From Pseudomonas sp. MUP55 (lineage in GTDB: Bacteria > Pseudomonadota > Gammaproteobacteria > Pseudomonadales > Pseudomonadaceae), in NCBI RefSeq assembly GCF_034043515.1, contig NZ_CP138214.1:868001-932000 (forward strand): DNA of 64,000 nucleotides. The letters run 5' to 3'. Shown here piece after piece: positions 39,449 to 50,520 of this stretch. Under the pieces are notes generated by a model. It saw nothing but the letters and a program-made list of their open reading frames with translations. It searched no databases and had not been told where the DNA came from. Made by a program: the position numbers and the translations under genes. Each line of letters begins with the position of its first letter. Positions within the stretch are counted from its first letter, which is position 1.

Positions 39449-40348
39449 TCAGTTGCGGTCTGGGTAATCGGTGTGAAGCTTTGCCAGCAACGCATCCTTG
39501 TCTTCCCACAACCGGTTGATCCACCCCTGGAACGCCAACCGATACTCCCCGTCCTGCTCATAATTCTTGCCGATAAACTCCGGCGGAATCCGCACCTCTT
39601 CGAACTGCACCACCACATCCTTCACAGTCCCGCACAGCAAATCCCAATACCCCGGGCGCCCGGCTGGGTAGTGGATGGTCACGTTCACCAGTGACTTCAA
39701 CTGCTCGCCCATGGCATCCAGCACAAACGCGATACCACCGGCCTTGGGCTTGAGCAGATAGCGAAAGGGCGACTGCTGCTGCGCATGCTTGCCCGGCGTA
39801 AACCGTGTGCCTTCGGCAAAGTTGAAAATGCCCACCGGGTTGGCGCGAAACTTCGCACAGGTCTTGCGGGTGGTTTCCAGGTCCTTGCCTTTCTTCTCCG
39901 GGTGTTTTTCCAGGTACGCCTTGGTGTAGCGCTTCATGAACGGGAAACCCAGTGCCCACCACGCCAGGCCAATCACCGGCACCCAGATCAGCTCCTGCTT
40001 GAGGAAGAACTTCAGCGGGCGAATGCGGCGATTGAGCACGTATTGCAGCACCATGATGTCGACCCAGCTCTGGTGGTTGCTGGTCACCAGGTAGGAATGC
40101 TGATAATCGAGGCCTTCAAGGCCGCTAAGGTGCCAACGGGTGCGCCGTACCAGGTTCATCCAGCCCTTGTTGTTGGTGACCCAGGCTTCGTGCGTGTGGT
40201 TCATCAACCATTCGCTGAAGCGTTTGGCGAAGGGCAGGGCCTTGAACAGCGCGACGATAAACAGGAACGAGCACAGCAGGATCGTGTTCAGCGCCAGCAG
40301 CAGGGAAGCGATCACCCCGCGCACGGCGGCAGGTAGAAAATCCAGCAT
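39449..40348 (-). CDS. PlsC-like acyltransferase (YihG type)
   Basis: A 299-residue membrane-associated acyltransferase. An N-terminal hydrophobic segment (residues 8-35) precedes the PlsC motifs NHQSWVD (H-x4-D, acyl transfer) and FAEGTRF (acceptor binding). The family transfers acyl groups to lysophosphatidic acid or related lipids. The start follows the pta stop by a base, so they form an operon. Confidence 0.9.
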   Translation of the reverse strand: MLDFLPAAVRGVIASLLLALNTILLCSFLFIVALFKALPFAKRFSEWLMNHTHEAWVTNNKGWMNLVRRTRWHLSGLEGLDYQHSYLVTSNHQSWVDIMVLQYVLNRRIRPLKFFLKQELIWVPVIGLAWWALGFPFMKRYTKAYLEKHPEKKGKDLETTRKTCAKFRANPVGIFNFAEGTRFTPGKHAQQQSPFRYLLKPKAGGIAFVLDAMGEQLKSLVNVTIHYPAGRPGYWDLLCGTVKDVVVQFEEVRIPPEFIGKNYEQDGEYRLAFQGWINRLWEDKDALLAKLHTDYPDRN

Positions 40349-42448
40349 TTAGATATCCATAGGTCGGTTGGCGGCTTGGATCGCAGTCAGCGCGATGGTG
40401 TACACAATGTCGTCCACCTGGGCGCCGCGCGGCAGGTCGTTGACCGGTTTGCGCAGGCCCTGGAGCATCGGCCCCAGGCTTACGCAATCGGCGCTGCGCT
40501 GCACGGCTTTGTAGGTGGTGTTGCCGGTATTCAGGTCGGGGAACACGAACACCGTGGCCTTGCCAGCGACCTGGCTGTTGGGAGCCAGTTGCCGGGCGAC
40601 ACTTTCGTTGGCGGCGGCGTCGTATTGCAACGGGCCGTCGATCAGCAGCGAACTCTGTTGCTCGTGGGCCAGCAGGGTGGCTTCGCGGACCTTTTCCACT
40701 TCTTCGCCGCTGGCCGAGTCGCCGCTGGAATAACTGATCATCGCCACGCGCGGGACGATGCCGAACGCGGCCGCCGAATCGGCGCTTTGCAGGGCGATTT
40801 CCGCCAGCTCCGCAGCACTCGGGTGCGGGTTCATCACGCAGTCGCCGTACACCAGCACCTGCTCGGGGAACAGCATGAAGAACACCGACGACACCAGCGT
40901 GCAGCCCGGCGCCGTCTTGATCAACTGCAAGGCCGGGCGGATGGTATTGGCGGTGGAGTGAATCACCCCGGACACCAGGCCGTCGACTTCGTCCAGGGCG
41001 AGCATCATGGTGGCGATCACCACGGTGTCCTCCAGTTGCTGCTCGGCCATGGGCGCGTTCAGGCTCTTGCTCTTGCGCAGGGCCACCATGGGCTCGACGT
41101 AGCGCTGACGGATCAGGTCCGGGTCGAGTATCTCCAGGCCTTCCGGCAGTTCGATGCCCTGGGCGCGAGCCACCGCCTCTACGTCCGCCGGCTTGGCCAG
41201 CAGCACACAGCGGGCAATGCCGCGCGCCTGGCAGATCGCAGCGGCTTGTACGGTCAGCGGCTCGCTGCCTTCGGGCAGCACGATGCGCTTGTTGGCGGCC
41301 TGGGCGCGCTGGATCAACTGGTAGCGGAATACCGCCGGTGACAGGCGCATCTCCCGTGGGGTGCCGCAGCGTTGGTGCAGCCAGCGCGCATCGAGGTGGC
41401 TGGCGACGAAGTCGGTGATGATCTCCGCGCGCTCGCGGTCATCGATGGGGATTTCCTTGTTGAGGCTATTGAGCTGGTTGGCGGTGTCATAGGAGCCAGT
41501 GCTCACCGAGAGTACCGGCAACCCGGCCTGGAACGCGCCACGGCACAAATCCATGATGCGCGGGTCGGGCAGGGTGTCGCTGGTCAGCAGCAGGCCGGCC
41601 AGCGGAACGCCGTTGATGGCGGCCAGGCTGACGGCAAGGATGATGTCGTCGCGATCGCCCGGAGTTACCACCAGCACGCCGGGCTTGAGCAACTCCACGG
41701 TGTTGCGCATGGTGCGTGCGCAGATAATGATCTTGGTCATGCGCCGGGTTTCGTAGTCGCCGGCGTTGAGGATTTGCGCGCCCATCAGGTCGGCCACGTC
41801 GCGGGTACGCGGCGCGTTGAGTTCGGGCTGGTAGGGAATGCAGCCGAGCAGGCGGAAATCACCGCTGCGCAATAACGGCGAGTGCTCCTTGAGGCGCGCC
41901 GAGAAGGCCTCCATGCTTTCGTCGGTGCGCACTTTGTTGAGGATCACGCCCAGTACTTTCGGGTCTTTCGGGCCGCCGAACAGTTGGGCCTGCAGTTCCA
42001 CGCGGCCGGACAGCTCGGTGAGCACTTCATTTTCCGGGGCCGAGACCAGAATCACTTCCGCATCCAGGCTCTTGGCCAGGTGCAGGTTGACCCGTGCCGC
42101 ATAGCTGGCGCTGCGGGTCGGCACCATGCCTTCGACGATCAGCACGTCCTTGCCCACGGCGGCTTGCTGGTACAGCGTGATGATCTCTTCGAGCAACTCA
42201 TCGAGCTGGCCGTCGCCGAGCATGCGCTCCACGTGGGCCAGGCCCAGGGGCTGTGGCGGCTTCAGGCCGTGGGTGCGCGCCACCAGTTCGGTAGAGCGCT
42301 CGGGGCCGGTGTCGCCAGGGTGCGGCTGGGCAATCGGCTTGAAGAAACCGACTTTCAGCCCGGCGCGTTCCAGGGTGCGCACCAGCCCAAGGCTGATGGA
42401 GGTCAGACCCACACCAAAATCGGTGGGCGCGATAAAAAAAGTCTGCAT
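40349..42448 (-). CDS. pta: Phosphate acetyltransferase
   Basis: Interconverts acetyl-CoA and acetyl phosphate. A long, three-domain form of 699 aa: N-terminal P-loop/BioD-like domain (TDFGVGLTSISLGLVRTLER), middle DRTGG domain, and C-terminal PTA_PTB catalytic domain (SRHIV-type core, for example SYSSGDSASGEEVEKV and FPDLNTGNTTYKAVQR). The start at 42448 matches other Pseudomonas Pta proteins. No ackA gene is nearby in the window. Confidence 0.96.
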   Translation of the reverse strand: MQTFFIAPTDFGVGLTSISLGLVRTLERAGLKVGFFKPIAQPHPGDTGPERSTELVARTHGLKPPQPLGLAHVERMLGDGQLDELLEEIITLYQQAAVGKDVLIVEGMVPTRSASYAARVNLHLAKSLDAEVILVSAPENEVLTELSGRVELQAQLFGGPKDPKVLGVILNKVRTDESMEAFSARLKEHSPLLRSGDFRLLGCIPYQPELNAPRTRDVADLMGAQILNAGDYETRRMTKIIICARTMRNTVELLKPGVLVVTPGDRDDIILAVSLAAINGVPLAGLLLTSDTLPDPRIMDLCRGAFQAGLPVLSVSTGSYDTANQLNSLNKEIPIDDRERAEIITDFVASHLDARWLHQRCGTPREMRLSPAVFRYQLIQRAQAANKRIVLPEGSEPLTVQAAAICQARGIARCVLLAKPADVEAVARAQGIELPEGLEILDPDLIRQRYVEPMVALRKSKSLNAPMAEQQLEDTVVIATMMLALDEVDGLVSGVIHSTANTIRPALQLIKTAPGCTLVSSVFFMLFPEQVLVYGDCVMNPHPSAAELAEIALQSADSAAAFGIVPRVAMISYSSGDSASGEEVEKVREATLLAHEQQSSLLIDGPLQYDAAANESVARQLAPNSQVAGKATVFVFPDLNTGNTTYKAVQRSADCVSLGPMLQGLRKPVNDLPRGAQVDDIVYTIALTAIQAANRPMDI

Positions 42449-42527
42449 GCGAATTCTCTGGAGGTGCATGGCTTGGGTGGCGCTCTATGCATGAGTGCCT
42501 ACCGCGAATCAGGCGCCAAGGTTATCG

Positions 42528-42818
42528 TTATTCGGGCTGTTGCGCACACCAGCCGCACGCAAAGGGTTGGCCTATTTTTTCAAGGCGTTGCGCAGGGTCC
42601 AGTACCCAGGCGCGTGACTGCCAGGGCGGCTGGTGGCGCAGGTGCTGGGTGTGGCCGCAGGACAGCTCGGCGACCCAGTGCAGGTCGTCGTCCTGGTGGA
42701 AACCGCAGATCGTCGAGACCGTTGGTCGGCCCCGTCTGTCCGGGTTCTGTTCGCTTTCGGGCAAATCCTTGTTTAGACTTGTCCGTTCTTCATTCTTATG
42801 CAAAAGGTCTCGCCCCAT
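42528..42818 (-). CDS. DUF3565 protein
   Basis: A small protein whose core (ICGFHQDDDLHWVAELSCGH, then RHQPPW and CGWC) is the DUF3565 family, with a Cys/His pattern that suggests metal binding. Function unknown. The ATG at 42818 overlaps the slyD ATG on the other strand and lacks a Shine-Dalgarno; the true start is probably further in, near residue 30, perhaps at a non-ATG codon. The C-terminal three quarters are secure. Confidence 0.75.
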   Translation of the reverse strand: MGRDLLHKNEERTSLNKDLPESEQNPDRRGRPTVSTICGFHQDDDLHWVAELSCGHTQHLRHQPPWQSRAWVLDPAQRLEKIGQPFACGWCAQQPE

Positions 42819-43302
42819 GACGATCGCCGCTAACAAGGCTGTCTCCATCGACTATACCCTGACCAACGACGCTGGTGAGGTCATCGACAGCTCCGCCGGC
42901 GGCGCGCCGCTGGTCTACCTGCAAGGCGCGGGTAACATCATCCCAGGCCTGGAAAAGGCTCTGGAAGGCAAGGCGGTTGGTGATGAACTGACCGTGGCCG
43001 TAGAACCTGAAGATGCCTACGGCGAATACTCCGCCGAACTGGTCAGCACCCTGAGCCGCAGCATGTTCGAAGGCGTCGATGAGCTGGAAGTGGGCATGCA
43101 GTTCCACGCTTCCGCGCCGGACGGCCAGATGCAGATCGTGACCATCCGCGACCTGGACGGCGACGACGTGACCGTTGACGGTAACCACCCTCTGGCTGGC
43201 CAGCGTCTGAACTTCCAGGTGAAGATCGTTGCCATCCGCGACGCTTCCCAGGAAGAAGTGGCTCACGGCCACGTTCACGGTGAAGGCGGTCATCAGCACT
43301 GA
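42817..43302 (+). CDS. slyD: FKBP-type peptidyl-prolyl isomerase SlyD
   Basis: A 161-residue metallochaperone/prolyl isomerase. FKBP core IDYTLTNDAGEVIDSSAGG and LPG-like IIPGLEKALEGKAVGDE, an inserted-in-flap chaperone domain, and a His-rich metal-binding tail (HGHVHGEGGHQH). The ATG at 42817 gives the normal N terminus. Followed by a strong terminator. Confidence 0.95.
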   Translation: MTIAANKAVSIDYTLTNDAGEVIDSSAGGAPLVYLQGAGNIIPGLEKALEGKAVGDELTVAVEPEDAYGEYSAELVSTLSRSMFEGVDELEVGMQFHASAPDGQMQIVTIRDLDGDDVTVDGNHPLAGQRLNFQVKIVAIRDASQEEVAHGHVHGEGGHQH

Positions 43303-43326
43303 TCGATGTTTTGATCAAGCGGTAGC

Positions 43327-43358
43327 AAAAAGCCCCGACTGGTTCGGGGCTTTTTTTT
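43327..43358 (+). terminator. Intrinsic terminator of slyD
   Basis: Stem GCCCCGA/TCGGGGC with a 5-nt loop followed by eight T, 25 nt after the slyD stop. Confidence 0.92.
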
Positions 43359-43386
43359 GCGCTTGATAATGCGCCACCTATTCAAA

Positions 43387-43475
43387 TGTGGGAGGGGGCT
43401 TGCCCCCGATGACAGTGTGTCATTCAGAATATCTGGTACTGATGCACCGCTATCGGGGGCAAGCCCCCTCCCACA
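43387..43475. repeat. REPIN (GTGGGAGG class)
   Basis: An 89-bp inverted repeat lying between the two facing terminators of slyD and rpsT. Confidence 0.93.
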
Positions 43476-43499
43476 TTTGGATGGTGATCTGAACACAAA

Positions 43500-43534
43500 C
43501 AAAAATGCCCCGGACCTTTCGGTACGGGGCATTT
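43500..43534 (-). terminator. Intrinsic terminator of rpsT
   Basis: Stem AAATGCCCCG/CGGGGCATTT with a 12-nt loop and a U-rich tail on the minus strand, 45 nt after the rpsT stop. Confidence 0.88.
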
Positions 43535-43578
43535 CTTAACTGTTACGCAACCTCAGGTCGCGTGGCAGTTGTTACCAC

Positions 43579-43857
43579 TTAGGCTGCAGCAGGAACGCTC
43601 AGAGCCTTGATGTGGCCGTTCAGGCGGCTCTTATGACGAGCGGCCTTGTTCTTGTGGATGATGCCTTTATCGGCCATACGGTCGATAACTGGCACGGCCA
43701 GAACGTAAGCTGCTTGAGCTTTTTCAGCGTCTTTGGTGTCGATGGCTTTAACTACATTCTTGATGTAGGTACGAACCATGGAACGCAGGCTGGCGTTGTG
43801 GCTGCGACGCTTCTCAGCCTGTTTTGCACGTTTTTTGGCGGAAGGTGTGTTGGCCAC
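43579..43857 (-). CDS. rpsT: 30S ribosomal protein S20
   Basis: A basic 92-residue primary 16S rRNA-binding protein ([20 protein letters not shown] start, helical throughout). Divergent from murJ across a 253-bp gap that should hold both promoters; I see no other element there. Confidence 0.97.
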   Translation of the reverse strand: MANTPSAKKRAKQAEKRRSHNASLRSMVRTYIKNVVKAIDTKDAEKAQAAYVLAVPVIDRMADKGIIHKNKAARHKSRLNGHIKALSVPAAA

Positions 43858-44110
43858 CGTCGAGCTCCTCGAAAGACTTTTTAGGAAATAGCAAACAAAA
43901 TAGGCCGCGAATCATGCCGATGACTTGATGGGTTGTCAAGGGCGGCTGATGCGAACTGCTGAGTGGTCGATCTGAAGAGGCGGGTGATTTATTTCCGGCG
44001 CTTGACCTGTAAACTCGCGAGCTTTGGCTCTGTGCTGTTGCAGGCGCGCAGTATCGCATAAGTAGGCGCTTTGTTCGCCTGCTCTTTATCTATAGGCGCA
44101 AACTCTTTCA

Positions 44111-45649
44111 ATGAATCTGCTCAAATCGTTGGCTGCCGTCAGCTCTATCACGATGATCTCCCGGGTTTTGGGGTTTGTGCGTGACACCCTGCTGGCGCGT
44201 ATTTTTGGCGCCAGCATGGCCACGGACGCCTTCTTCATCGCCTTTAAATTGCCCAACCTGCTGCGCAGGATCTTCGCCGAAGGCGCGTTTTCCCAGGCAT
44301 TCGTGCCGATCCTGGCCGAATACAAGACTCAGCACGGCGAGGAGGCAACCCGCACATTCATTGCCTACGTCTCTGGCCTGTTGACCCTGGTGCTGATGCT
44401 GGTGACCTTCGTCGGCATACTCGCCGCGCCCTGGGTGATCTGGGCCACGGCCCCCGGCTTTGCCAATACCCCGGAGAAATTCGCGCTGACCACTGATCTG
44501 CTGCGCGTGACCTTTCCTTATATATTGCTGATCTCGCTGTCATCGCTCGCCGGGGCGATTCTCAATACCTGGAACCGTTTCTCGGTGCCGGCCTTCGTGC
44601 CGACACTGCTTAACGTCAGCATGATTATCTTCGCGCTGTTCCTCACGCCGTACTTCGACCCGCCGGTGATGGCCCTGGGTTGGGCCGTCCTGGCCGGCGG
44701 CCTGGCGCAGTTGCTCTACCAGCTGCCGCATCTGAAAAAGATCGGCATGCTTGTGCTGCCGCGCCTGAACTTCAAGGACACCGGCGTCTGGCGCGTGATG
44801 CGCAATATGTTGCCAGCGATCCTCGGGGTGTCGGTCAGTCAGATTTCCCTGATCATCAACACCGCCTTCGCTTCGCTGCTGGTGTCCGGCTCGGTGTCGT
44901 GGATGTACTACGCCGACCGTCTGATGGAATTGCCATCCGGCGTGCTCGGGGTCGCCTTGGGTACGATCCTGCTGCCGACCCTGGCGCGCACCTATGCGAG
45001 CAAGGACCGCCAGGAGTATTCGCGCATTCTCGACTGGGGCCTGCGCCTGTGCTTCCTGCTGGTGCTGCCATGCGCACTGGCCCTGGGTATCCTGGCTGAA
45101 CCTTTGACAGTCTCGCTGTTTCAATACGGACAATTCGACGCCCATGACGCCTTGATGACCCAGCATGCGCTGGTGGCCTACTCCGTCGGCCTGCTCGGCA
45201 TTATCGTGATCAAGGTGCTGGCACCGGGCTTCTATGCCCAGCAGAACATCCGCACGCCGGTGAAGATCGCGATTTTCACGCTGATCGTCACACAGCTGCT
45301 CAACCTGATCTTCATCGGCCCGCTGGCCCATGCCGGCCTGGCGTTGGCGATCAGTGCCGGTGCCTGCATCAATGCCGGCCTGTTGTTCTACCAACTGCGC
45401 AAGCAGCAGATGTATCAGCCGCAGCCAGGCTGGGGGGCGTTTACCCTCAAGTTGCTGGTGGCAGTGGCCGCGATGTCTGCCGTGTTGCTTGGCTTGATGC
45501 AGGTGATGCCGGCCTGGGACCAGGGCCACATGCTGGAGCGCTTCCTGCGCCTTGGCGTGCTGGTGGTGGCGGGCGTGGTGGTTTACTTCGGGATGTTGCT
45601 GCTGCAGGGTTTCCGCCTGCGCGATTTCAATCGCAAGTCGCTGGGATAG
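44111..45649 (+). CDS. murJ: Lipid II flippase MurJ
   Basis: MATE/MOP-superfamily transporter moving lipid II to the periplasm. 512 residues with about 14 transmembrane helices; N-terminal [20 protein letters not shown] with essential [12 protein letters not shown]. Orientation and order rpsT/murJ/ribF are conserved in Pseudomonas. Confidence 0.96.
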   Translation: MNLLKSLAAVSSITMISRVLGFVRDTLLARIFGASMATDAFFIAFKLPNLLRRIFAEGAFSQAFVPILAEYKTQHGEEATRTFIAYVSGLLTLVLMLVTFVGILAAPWVIWATAPGFANTPEKFALTTDLLRVTFPYILLISLSSLAGAILNTWNRFSVPAFVPTLLNVSMIIFALFLTPYFDPPVMALGWAVLAGGLAQLLYQLPHLKKIGMLVLPRLNFKDTGVWRVMRNMLPAILGVSVSQISLIINTAFASLLVSGSVSWMYYADRLMELPSGVLGVALGTILLPTLARTYASKDRQEYSRILDWGLRLCFLLVLPCALALGILAEPLTVSLFQYGQFDAHDALMTQHALVAYSVGLLGIIVIKVLAPGFYAQQNIRTPVKIAIFTLIVTQLLNLIFIGPLAHAGLALAISAGACINAGLLFYQLRKQQMYQPQPGWGAFTLKLLVAVAAMSAVLLGLMQVMPAWDQGHMLERFLRLGVLVVAGVVVYFGMLLLQGFRLRDFNRKSLG

Positions 45650-45768
45650 ACAGTTTGCAGCGGTAAAACGGCTGTTTTATCGAATCGATCCATTTGGCCT
45701 GCGCTGTTGCCTGTCGTCCGGGGCCGGGTGTGGTTATAATCGACCACTTTATGAGCAAGAAGCGCGTT

Positions 45769-46707
45769 ATGCAGCTGGTTCGAGGTCTCCACAACCTGCG
45801 CCCCGAGCACCGGGGCTGCGTCGCCACTATTGGCAACTTTGACGGTGTTCACCGTGGCCACCAGGCTATCCTGGCCAGGCTGCGCGAGCGTGCGGTCGAG
45901 TTGGGCGTGCCCAGCTGCGTGGTGATTTTTGAGCCACAGCCGCGGGAATTCTTTACCCCGCAAACGGCGCCGGCCCGTCTGGCCCGCCTGCGGGACAAGT
46001 TGCAGCTGCTGGCTGAAGAGGGTGTGGACCGCGTCCTCTGCCTGGCTTTCAACCAGCGCCTGCAAAGCCTGAGCGCCGCCGAGTTCGTCGACCGGATCCT
46101 TGTCGATGGCCTGGGCGTACAGCATCTGGAGGTCGGCGACGACTTCCGTTTTGGTTGCGACCGCGTCGGCGATTTCGATTTCCTGCAGCACGCTGGCGTC
46201 AACCAGGGTTTTACCGTCGAAGCCGCGCAAACCGTCGAACTGGACGGTCTGCGCGTGAGCAGCACCCAGGTGCGTAACGCCCTGGCCGCTGCCGACTTCG
46301 CCTTGGCCGAGCGCTTGCTCGGTCGCCCGTTCCGCATCGCCGGACGGGTACTGCACGGCCAGAAGCTGGCGCGCCAACTGGGCACGCCAACCGCCAACGT
46401 GCAACTCAAGCGCCGTCGTGTGCCGCTGACCGGGGTTTACCTGGTGAGTGTCGACATCGACGGCCAATCGTGGCCGGGAGTCGCCAACATAGGCGTCAGG
46501 CCCACGGTTGCAGGTGATGGCAAGGCCCACCTGGAAGTTCACCTTCTGGATTTTGCCGGTGATTTATACGACCGGCGTTTAACGGTGGTTTTCCACCAGA
46601 AGCTGCGTGAAGAGCAGCGATTTGCCTCCCTTGAGGCATTGAAAACGGCGATCAATGCGGATGTCGCCGCCGCCCGTGCACTAGCCGCACCTAGCGCCCA
46701 TCGCTAA
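45769..46707 (+). CDS. ribF: Bifunctional riboflavin kinase/FAD synthetase
   Basis: Makes FMN and FAD. The N-terminal nucleotidyltransferase domain has IGNFDGVHRGHQAIL; the C-terminal kinase domain has GTPTANVQL (PTAN). The ATG at 45769 (QLVRGLHNLRPEH) gives 312 aa. An ATG 6 codons earlier (45751) is possible. Starts the ribF-ileS-lspA-fkpB-ispH cluster. Confidence 0.96.
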   Translation: MQLVRGLHNLRPEHRGCVATIGNFDGVHRGHQAILARLRERAVELGVPSCVVIFEPQPREFFTPQTAPARLARLRDKLQLLAEEGVDRVLCLAFNQRLQSLSAAEFVDRILVDGLGVQHLEVGDDFRFGCDRVGDFDFLQHAGVNQGFTVEAAQTVELDGLRVSSTQVRNALAAADFALAERLLGRPFRIAGRVLHGQKLARQLGTPTANVQLKRRRVPLTGVYLVSVDIDGQSWPGVANIGVRPTVAGDGKAHLEVHLLDFAGDLYDRRLTVVFHQKLREEQRFASLEALKTAINADVAAARALAAPSAHR

Positions 46708-46721
46708 CCGAAGAGCCTTAA

Positions 46722-49553
46722 ATGACCGACTATAAAGCCACGCTAAACCTTCCGGACACCGCCTTCCCAATGAAGGCCGGCCTGCCACAGCGCGAACCGC
46801 AGATCCTGCAGCGCTGGGACAGTATTGGCCTGTACGGAAAGTTGCGCGAAATTGGCAAGGATCGTCCGAAATTCGTCCTGCACGACGGCCCTCCTTATGC
46901 CAACGGCACGATTCACATCGGTCATGCGCTGAACAAGATTCTCAAGGACATGATCCTGCGTTCGAAGACCCTGTCGGGCTTCGACGCACCGTATGTTCCG
47001 GGTTGGGACTGCCACGGCCTGCCGATCGAACACAAAGTCGAAGTGACCTACGGCAAGAACCTGGGCGCGGATAAAACCCGCGAACTGTGCCGTGCCTACG
47101 CCACCGAGCAGATCGAAGGGCAGAAATCCGAATTCATCCGTCTGGGTGTGTTGGCCGAGTGGGACAACCCTTACAAAACCATGAGCTTCAAGAACGAGGC
47201 CGGTGAAATCCGTGCCTTGGCCGAAATCGTCAAGGGTGGTTTCGTGTTCAAGGGCCTCAAGCCCGTGAACTGGTGCTTCGACTGCGGCTCGGCCCTGGCC
47301 GAGGCGGAAGTCGAGTACGAAGAAAAGAAATCCTCGACCATCGACGTGGCGTTCCCGATCGCCGACGACGCCAAGCTGGCCGAGGCCTTCGGCCTGGCAT
47401 CGCTGGCCAAGCCCGCGGCCATCGTGATCTGGACCACCACGCCATGGACCATTCCTGCCAACCAGGCGCTGAACGTGCACCCGGAGTTCACCTACGCGCT
47501 GGTTGACGTGGGTGACCGCCTGCTGGTGCTGGCCGAAGAAATGGTCGAGTCGTGCCTGGCGCGTTACGAACTGCAAGGCTCGGTGATCGCCACCACTACC
47601 GGCTCCGCGCTGGAACTGACCAACTTCCGTCATCCGTTCTATGACCGTCTGTCGCCCGTCTATATGGCCGACTACGTTGAGCTGGGTTCGGGCACGGGCA
47701 TCGTTCACTGCTCGCCTGCCTACGGCGTGGACGACTTCGTGACCTGCAAGAAGTACGGCATGGTCAACGACGACATCATCAACCCGGTGCAGAGCAACGG
47801 CGTGTATGTGCCGTCGCTTGAGTTCTTCGGCGGGCAGTTCATCTTCAAGGCCGACCAGCCGATCATCGACAAGCTGCGTGAAGTCGGCGCGTTGATGCAG
47901 GCCGACACCATCAAGCACAGCTACATGCACTGCTGGCGCCACAAGACCCCGTTGATCTACCGCGCCACTGCGCAGTGGTTTATCGGCATGGACAAAGAGC
48001 CAACCAACGGCGAGACCCTGCGCGTACGCTCCCTCAAAGCCATCGAAGACACCCAGTTCGTCCCGGCCTGGGGCCAGGCGCGCCTGCACTCGATGATCGC
48101 CAACCGTCCGGACTGGTGCATCTCCCGCCAGCGCAACTGGGGCGTGCCGATTCCGTTCTTCCTGAACAAGGAAAGCGGTGAGCTGCACCCACGCACCGTC
48201 GAGCTGATGGAAGAAGTGGCCCAGCGCGTTGAACAGGAAGGCATCGAAGCCTGGTTCAAGCTGGACGCCGCCGAGCTGCTGGGTGACGAAGCGCCGCAGT
48301 ACGACAAAATCAGTGACACCCTCGACGTGTGGTTCGATTCGGGCACCACCCATTGGCACGTCCTGCGCGGTTCGCACCCGATGGGCCACGAAACCGGCCC
48401 GCGTGCCGACCTGTACCTGGAAGGTTCCGACCAGCACCGTGGCTGGTTCCACTCTTCGTTGCTGACCGGTTGCGCCATCGATGGCCATGCGCCGTACCGC
48501 GAATTGCTGACCCACGGCTTCACCGTCGACGAAAACGGTCGCAAGATGTCCAAGTCGCTGAAAAACGTGATCGAGCCGAAAAAGATCAACGACACCCTGG
48601 GCGCCGACATCATGCGTCTGTGGGTTGCGTCGACCGATTATTCGGGCGAGATCGCCGTGTCGGACCAGATCCTGGCCCGCAGCGCCGATGCCTACCGTCG
48701 CATCCGTAATACCGCACGCTTCCTGCTGTCGAACCTGACCGGTTTCAACCCGGCCACCGACCTGCTGCCGGCCGAGGACATGATCGCCCTCGACCGTTGG
48801 GCCGTGGACCGTACCCTGTTGCTGCAACGCGAGTTGCAGGAACACTACGGCGAGTACCGCTTCTGGAACGTGTATTCGAAGATCCACAACTTCTGCGTGC
48901 AGGAACTCGGTGGCTTCTACCTCGACATCATCAAGGACCGCCAGTACACCACCGCCGCCAACAGCAAGGCGCGCCGCTCGGCGCAGACCGCGCTGTATCA
49001 CATCAGCGAAGCGCTGGTGCGCTGGATCGCCCCGATCCTGGCGTTCACCGCCGACGAGCTGTGGGAATACCTGCCGGGTGAGCGTAACGAGTCCGTCATG
49101 CTCAATACCTGGTACGAAGGCCTGACCGAACTGCCGGCCGACTTCGAACTGGGCCGCGAGTACTGGGAAGGCGTGATGGCCGTGAAGGTTGCGGTGAACA
49201 AGGAGCTGGAAGTGCAGCGCGCGGCCAAGGCCGTGGGTGGCAACCTGCAAGCCGAAGTCACCCTGTTTGCCGAGGAAGGCCTGACCGCCGACCTGGCCAA
49301 GCTGAGCAACGAGCTGCGCTTTGTGTTGATCACCTCGACCGCAAGCCTGGCACCCTTCACCCAGGCGCCGGCGGATGCGGTGGCGACCGAAGTGCCGGGC
49401 CTGAAGCTCAAAGTGGTCAAGTCGGCCTTCCCCAAGTGCGCCCGTTGCTGGCACTGCCGTGAAGATGTCGGCGTGAACCCTGAGCACCCGGAAATCTGCG
49501 GTCGTTGCGTGGATAACATCAGCGGTGAAGGCGAGGTTCGCCACTATGCCTAG
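46722..49553 (+). CDS. ileS: Isoleucyl-tRNA synthetase
   Basis: Class I synthetase, 943 aa. HIGH motif in [20 protein letters not shown] in [10 protein letters not shown], a large editing (CP1) domain between them, and a C-terminal zinc finger ([20 protein letters not shown]). Ends in an 8-bp overlap with lspA. Confidence 0.98.
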   Translation: MTDYKATLNLPDTAFPMKAGLPQREPQILQRWDSIGLYGKLREIGKDRPKFVLHDGPPYANGTIHIGHALNKILKDMILRSKTLSGFDAPYVPGWDCHGLPIEHKVEVTYGKNLGADKTRELCRAYATEQIEGQKSEFIRLGVLAEWDNPYKTMSFKNEAGEIRALAEIVKGGFVFKGLKPVNWCFDCGSALAEAEVEYEEKKSSTIDVAFPIADDAKLAEAFGLASLAKPAAIVIWTTTPWTIPANQALNVHPEFTYALVDVGDRLLVLAEEMVESCLARYELQGSVIATTTGSALELTNFRHPFYDRLSPVYMADYVELGSGTGIVHCSPAYGVDDFVTCKKYGMVNDDIINPVQSNGVYVPSLEFFGGQFIFKADQPIIDKLREVGALMQADTIKHSYMHCWRHKTPLIYRATAQWFIGMDKEPTNGETLRVRSLKAIEDTQFVPAWGQARLHSMIANRPDWCISRQRNWGVPIPFFLNKESGELHPRTVELMEEVAQRVEQEGIEAWFKLDAAELLGDEAPQYDKISDTLDVWFDSGTTHWHVLRGSHPMGHETGPRADLYLEGSDQHRGWFHSSLLTGCAIDGHAPYRELLTHGFTVDENGRKMSKSLKNVIEPKKINDTLGADIMRLWVASTDYSGEIAVSDQILARSADAYRRIRNTARFLLSNLTGFNPATDLLPAEDMIALDRWAVDRTLLLQRELQEHYGEYRFWNVYSKIHNFCVQELGGFYLDIIKDRQYTTAANSKARRSAQTALYHISEALVRWIAPILAFTADELWEYLPGERNESVMLNTWYEGLTELPADFELGREYWEGVMAVKVAVNKELEVQRAAKAVGGNLQAEVTLFAEEGLTADLAKLSNELRFVLITSTASLAPFTQAPADAVATEVPGLKLKVVKSAFPKCARCWHCREDVGVNPEHPEICGRCVDNISGEGEVRHYA

Positions 49554-50070
49554 TCAAAGCATGCCTGACGCCGGCCGTTTCGGACGTCTTGGCTGGCTCG
49601 TGCTGAGCGTGCTGGTCCTGGTCATCGACCAGGTCAGCAAGGCTCATTTCGAAGGCACCCTGGAAATGTTCCAGCAAATCGTGGTGATCCCGGATTACTT
49701 CAGCTGGACCCTGGCCTACAACACCGGCGCGGCCTTCAGTTTCCTCGCCGATAGCGGCGGCTGGCAGCGTTGGTTGTTCGCGCTGATCGCCGTGGTGGTC
49801 AGTGCGGTGCTGGTTGTCTGGCTCAAGCGCCTGGGCCGCGATGATACCTGGCTGGCCATTGCGCTCGCCCTGGTGCTGGGCGGCGCGCTGGGCAACCTGT
49901 ACGACCGCATCGCCCTGGGCCACGTAATCGACTTCATCCTGGTGCACTGGCAGAACCGTCATTATTTCCCGGCGTTCAATTTTGCCGACAGTGCCATCAC
50001 CGTCGGTGCAATCATGCTGGCGCTGGATATGTTCAAGAGCAAGAAAACCGGAGAGACCGTCAATGACTGA
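49546..50070 (+). CDS. lspA: Lipoprotein signal peptidase
   Basis: Aspartyl protease (SPase II) that cleaves prolipoproteins. Four transmembrane helices, catalytic Asp pair in [16 protein letters not shown] and [12 protein letters not shown] chose the ATG at 49546, overlapping ileS with GAGG upstream (174 aa); the ATG at 49561 would give 169 aa. Overlaps fkpB by 8 bp. Confidence 0.96.
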   Translation: MPSQSMPDAGRFGRLGWLVLSVLVLVIDQVSKAHFEGTLEMFQQIVVIPDYFSWTLAYNTGAAFSFLADSGGWQRWLFALIAVVVSAVLVVWLKRLGRDDTWLAIALALVLGGALGNLYDRIALGHVIDFILVHWQNRHYFPAFNFADSAITVGAIMLALDMFKSKKTGETVND

Positions 50071-50518
50071 TCAGGTATTGGCTGAGCAACGCATCGGCCA
50101 GAACACGGAAGTCACGTTGCATTTCGCATTGCGCCTGGAGAATGGCGATACGGTCGACAGCACCTTCGACAAGGCCCCGGCGACCTTCAAGGTCGGCGAT
50201 GGCAACCTGCTGCCGGGTTTTGAGGCGGCTTTGTTTGGGTTCAAGGCCGGGGATAAGCGCAACCTGCAGATCCTGCCGGAAAATGCCTTTGGCCAGCCAA
50301 ATCCGCAGAACGTGCAGATCATTGCGCGCTCGCAATTCGAAGGCATGGACCTGTCGGAAGGCCTGCTGGTGATTTTCAATGATGCGGCAAATACCGAATT
50401 GCCCGGCGTGGTCAAAGCCTTCGATGACACACAAGTGACCATCGACTTCAACCACCCGTTGGCCGGTAAGACACTGACCTTTGACGTCGAGATCATCAGC
50501 GTCAAGGCGCTGGTCTAA
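50063..50518 (+). CDS. fkpB: FKBP-type peptidyl-prolyl isomerase (FkpB/SlpA)
   Basis: A 151-residue SlyD-like prolyl isomerase without the metal-binding tail: [53 protein letters not shown]. The ATG at 50063 overlaps the lspA stop. Always located lspA-fkpB-ispH in gammaproteobacteria. Confidence 0.94.
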   Translation: MTDQVLAEQRIGQNTEVTLHFALRLENGDTVDSTFDKAPATFKVGDGNLLPGFEAALFGFKAGDKRNLQILPENAFGQPNPQNVQIIARSQFEGMDLSEGLLVIFNDAANTELPGVVKAFDDTQVTIDFNHPLAGKTLTFDVEIISVKALV

Positions 50519-50520
50519 AA

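Noticed and set aside
46743..49544. A 933-codon open frame antisense to ileS
   Set aside because: It mirrors ileS codon for codon, has no domain signature, and such frames arise from strong G/C third-position bias in this genome.
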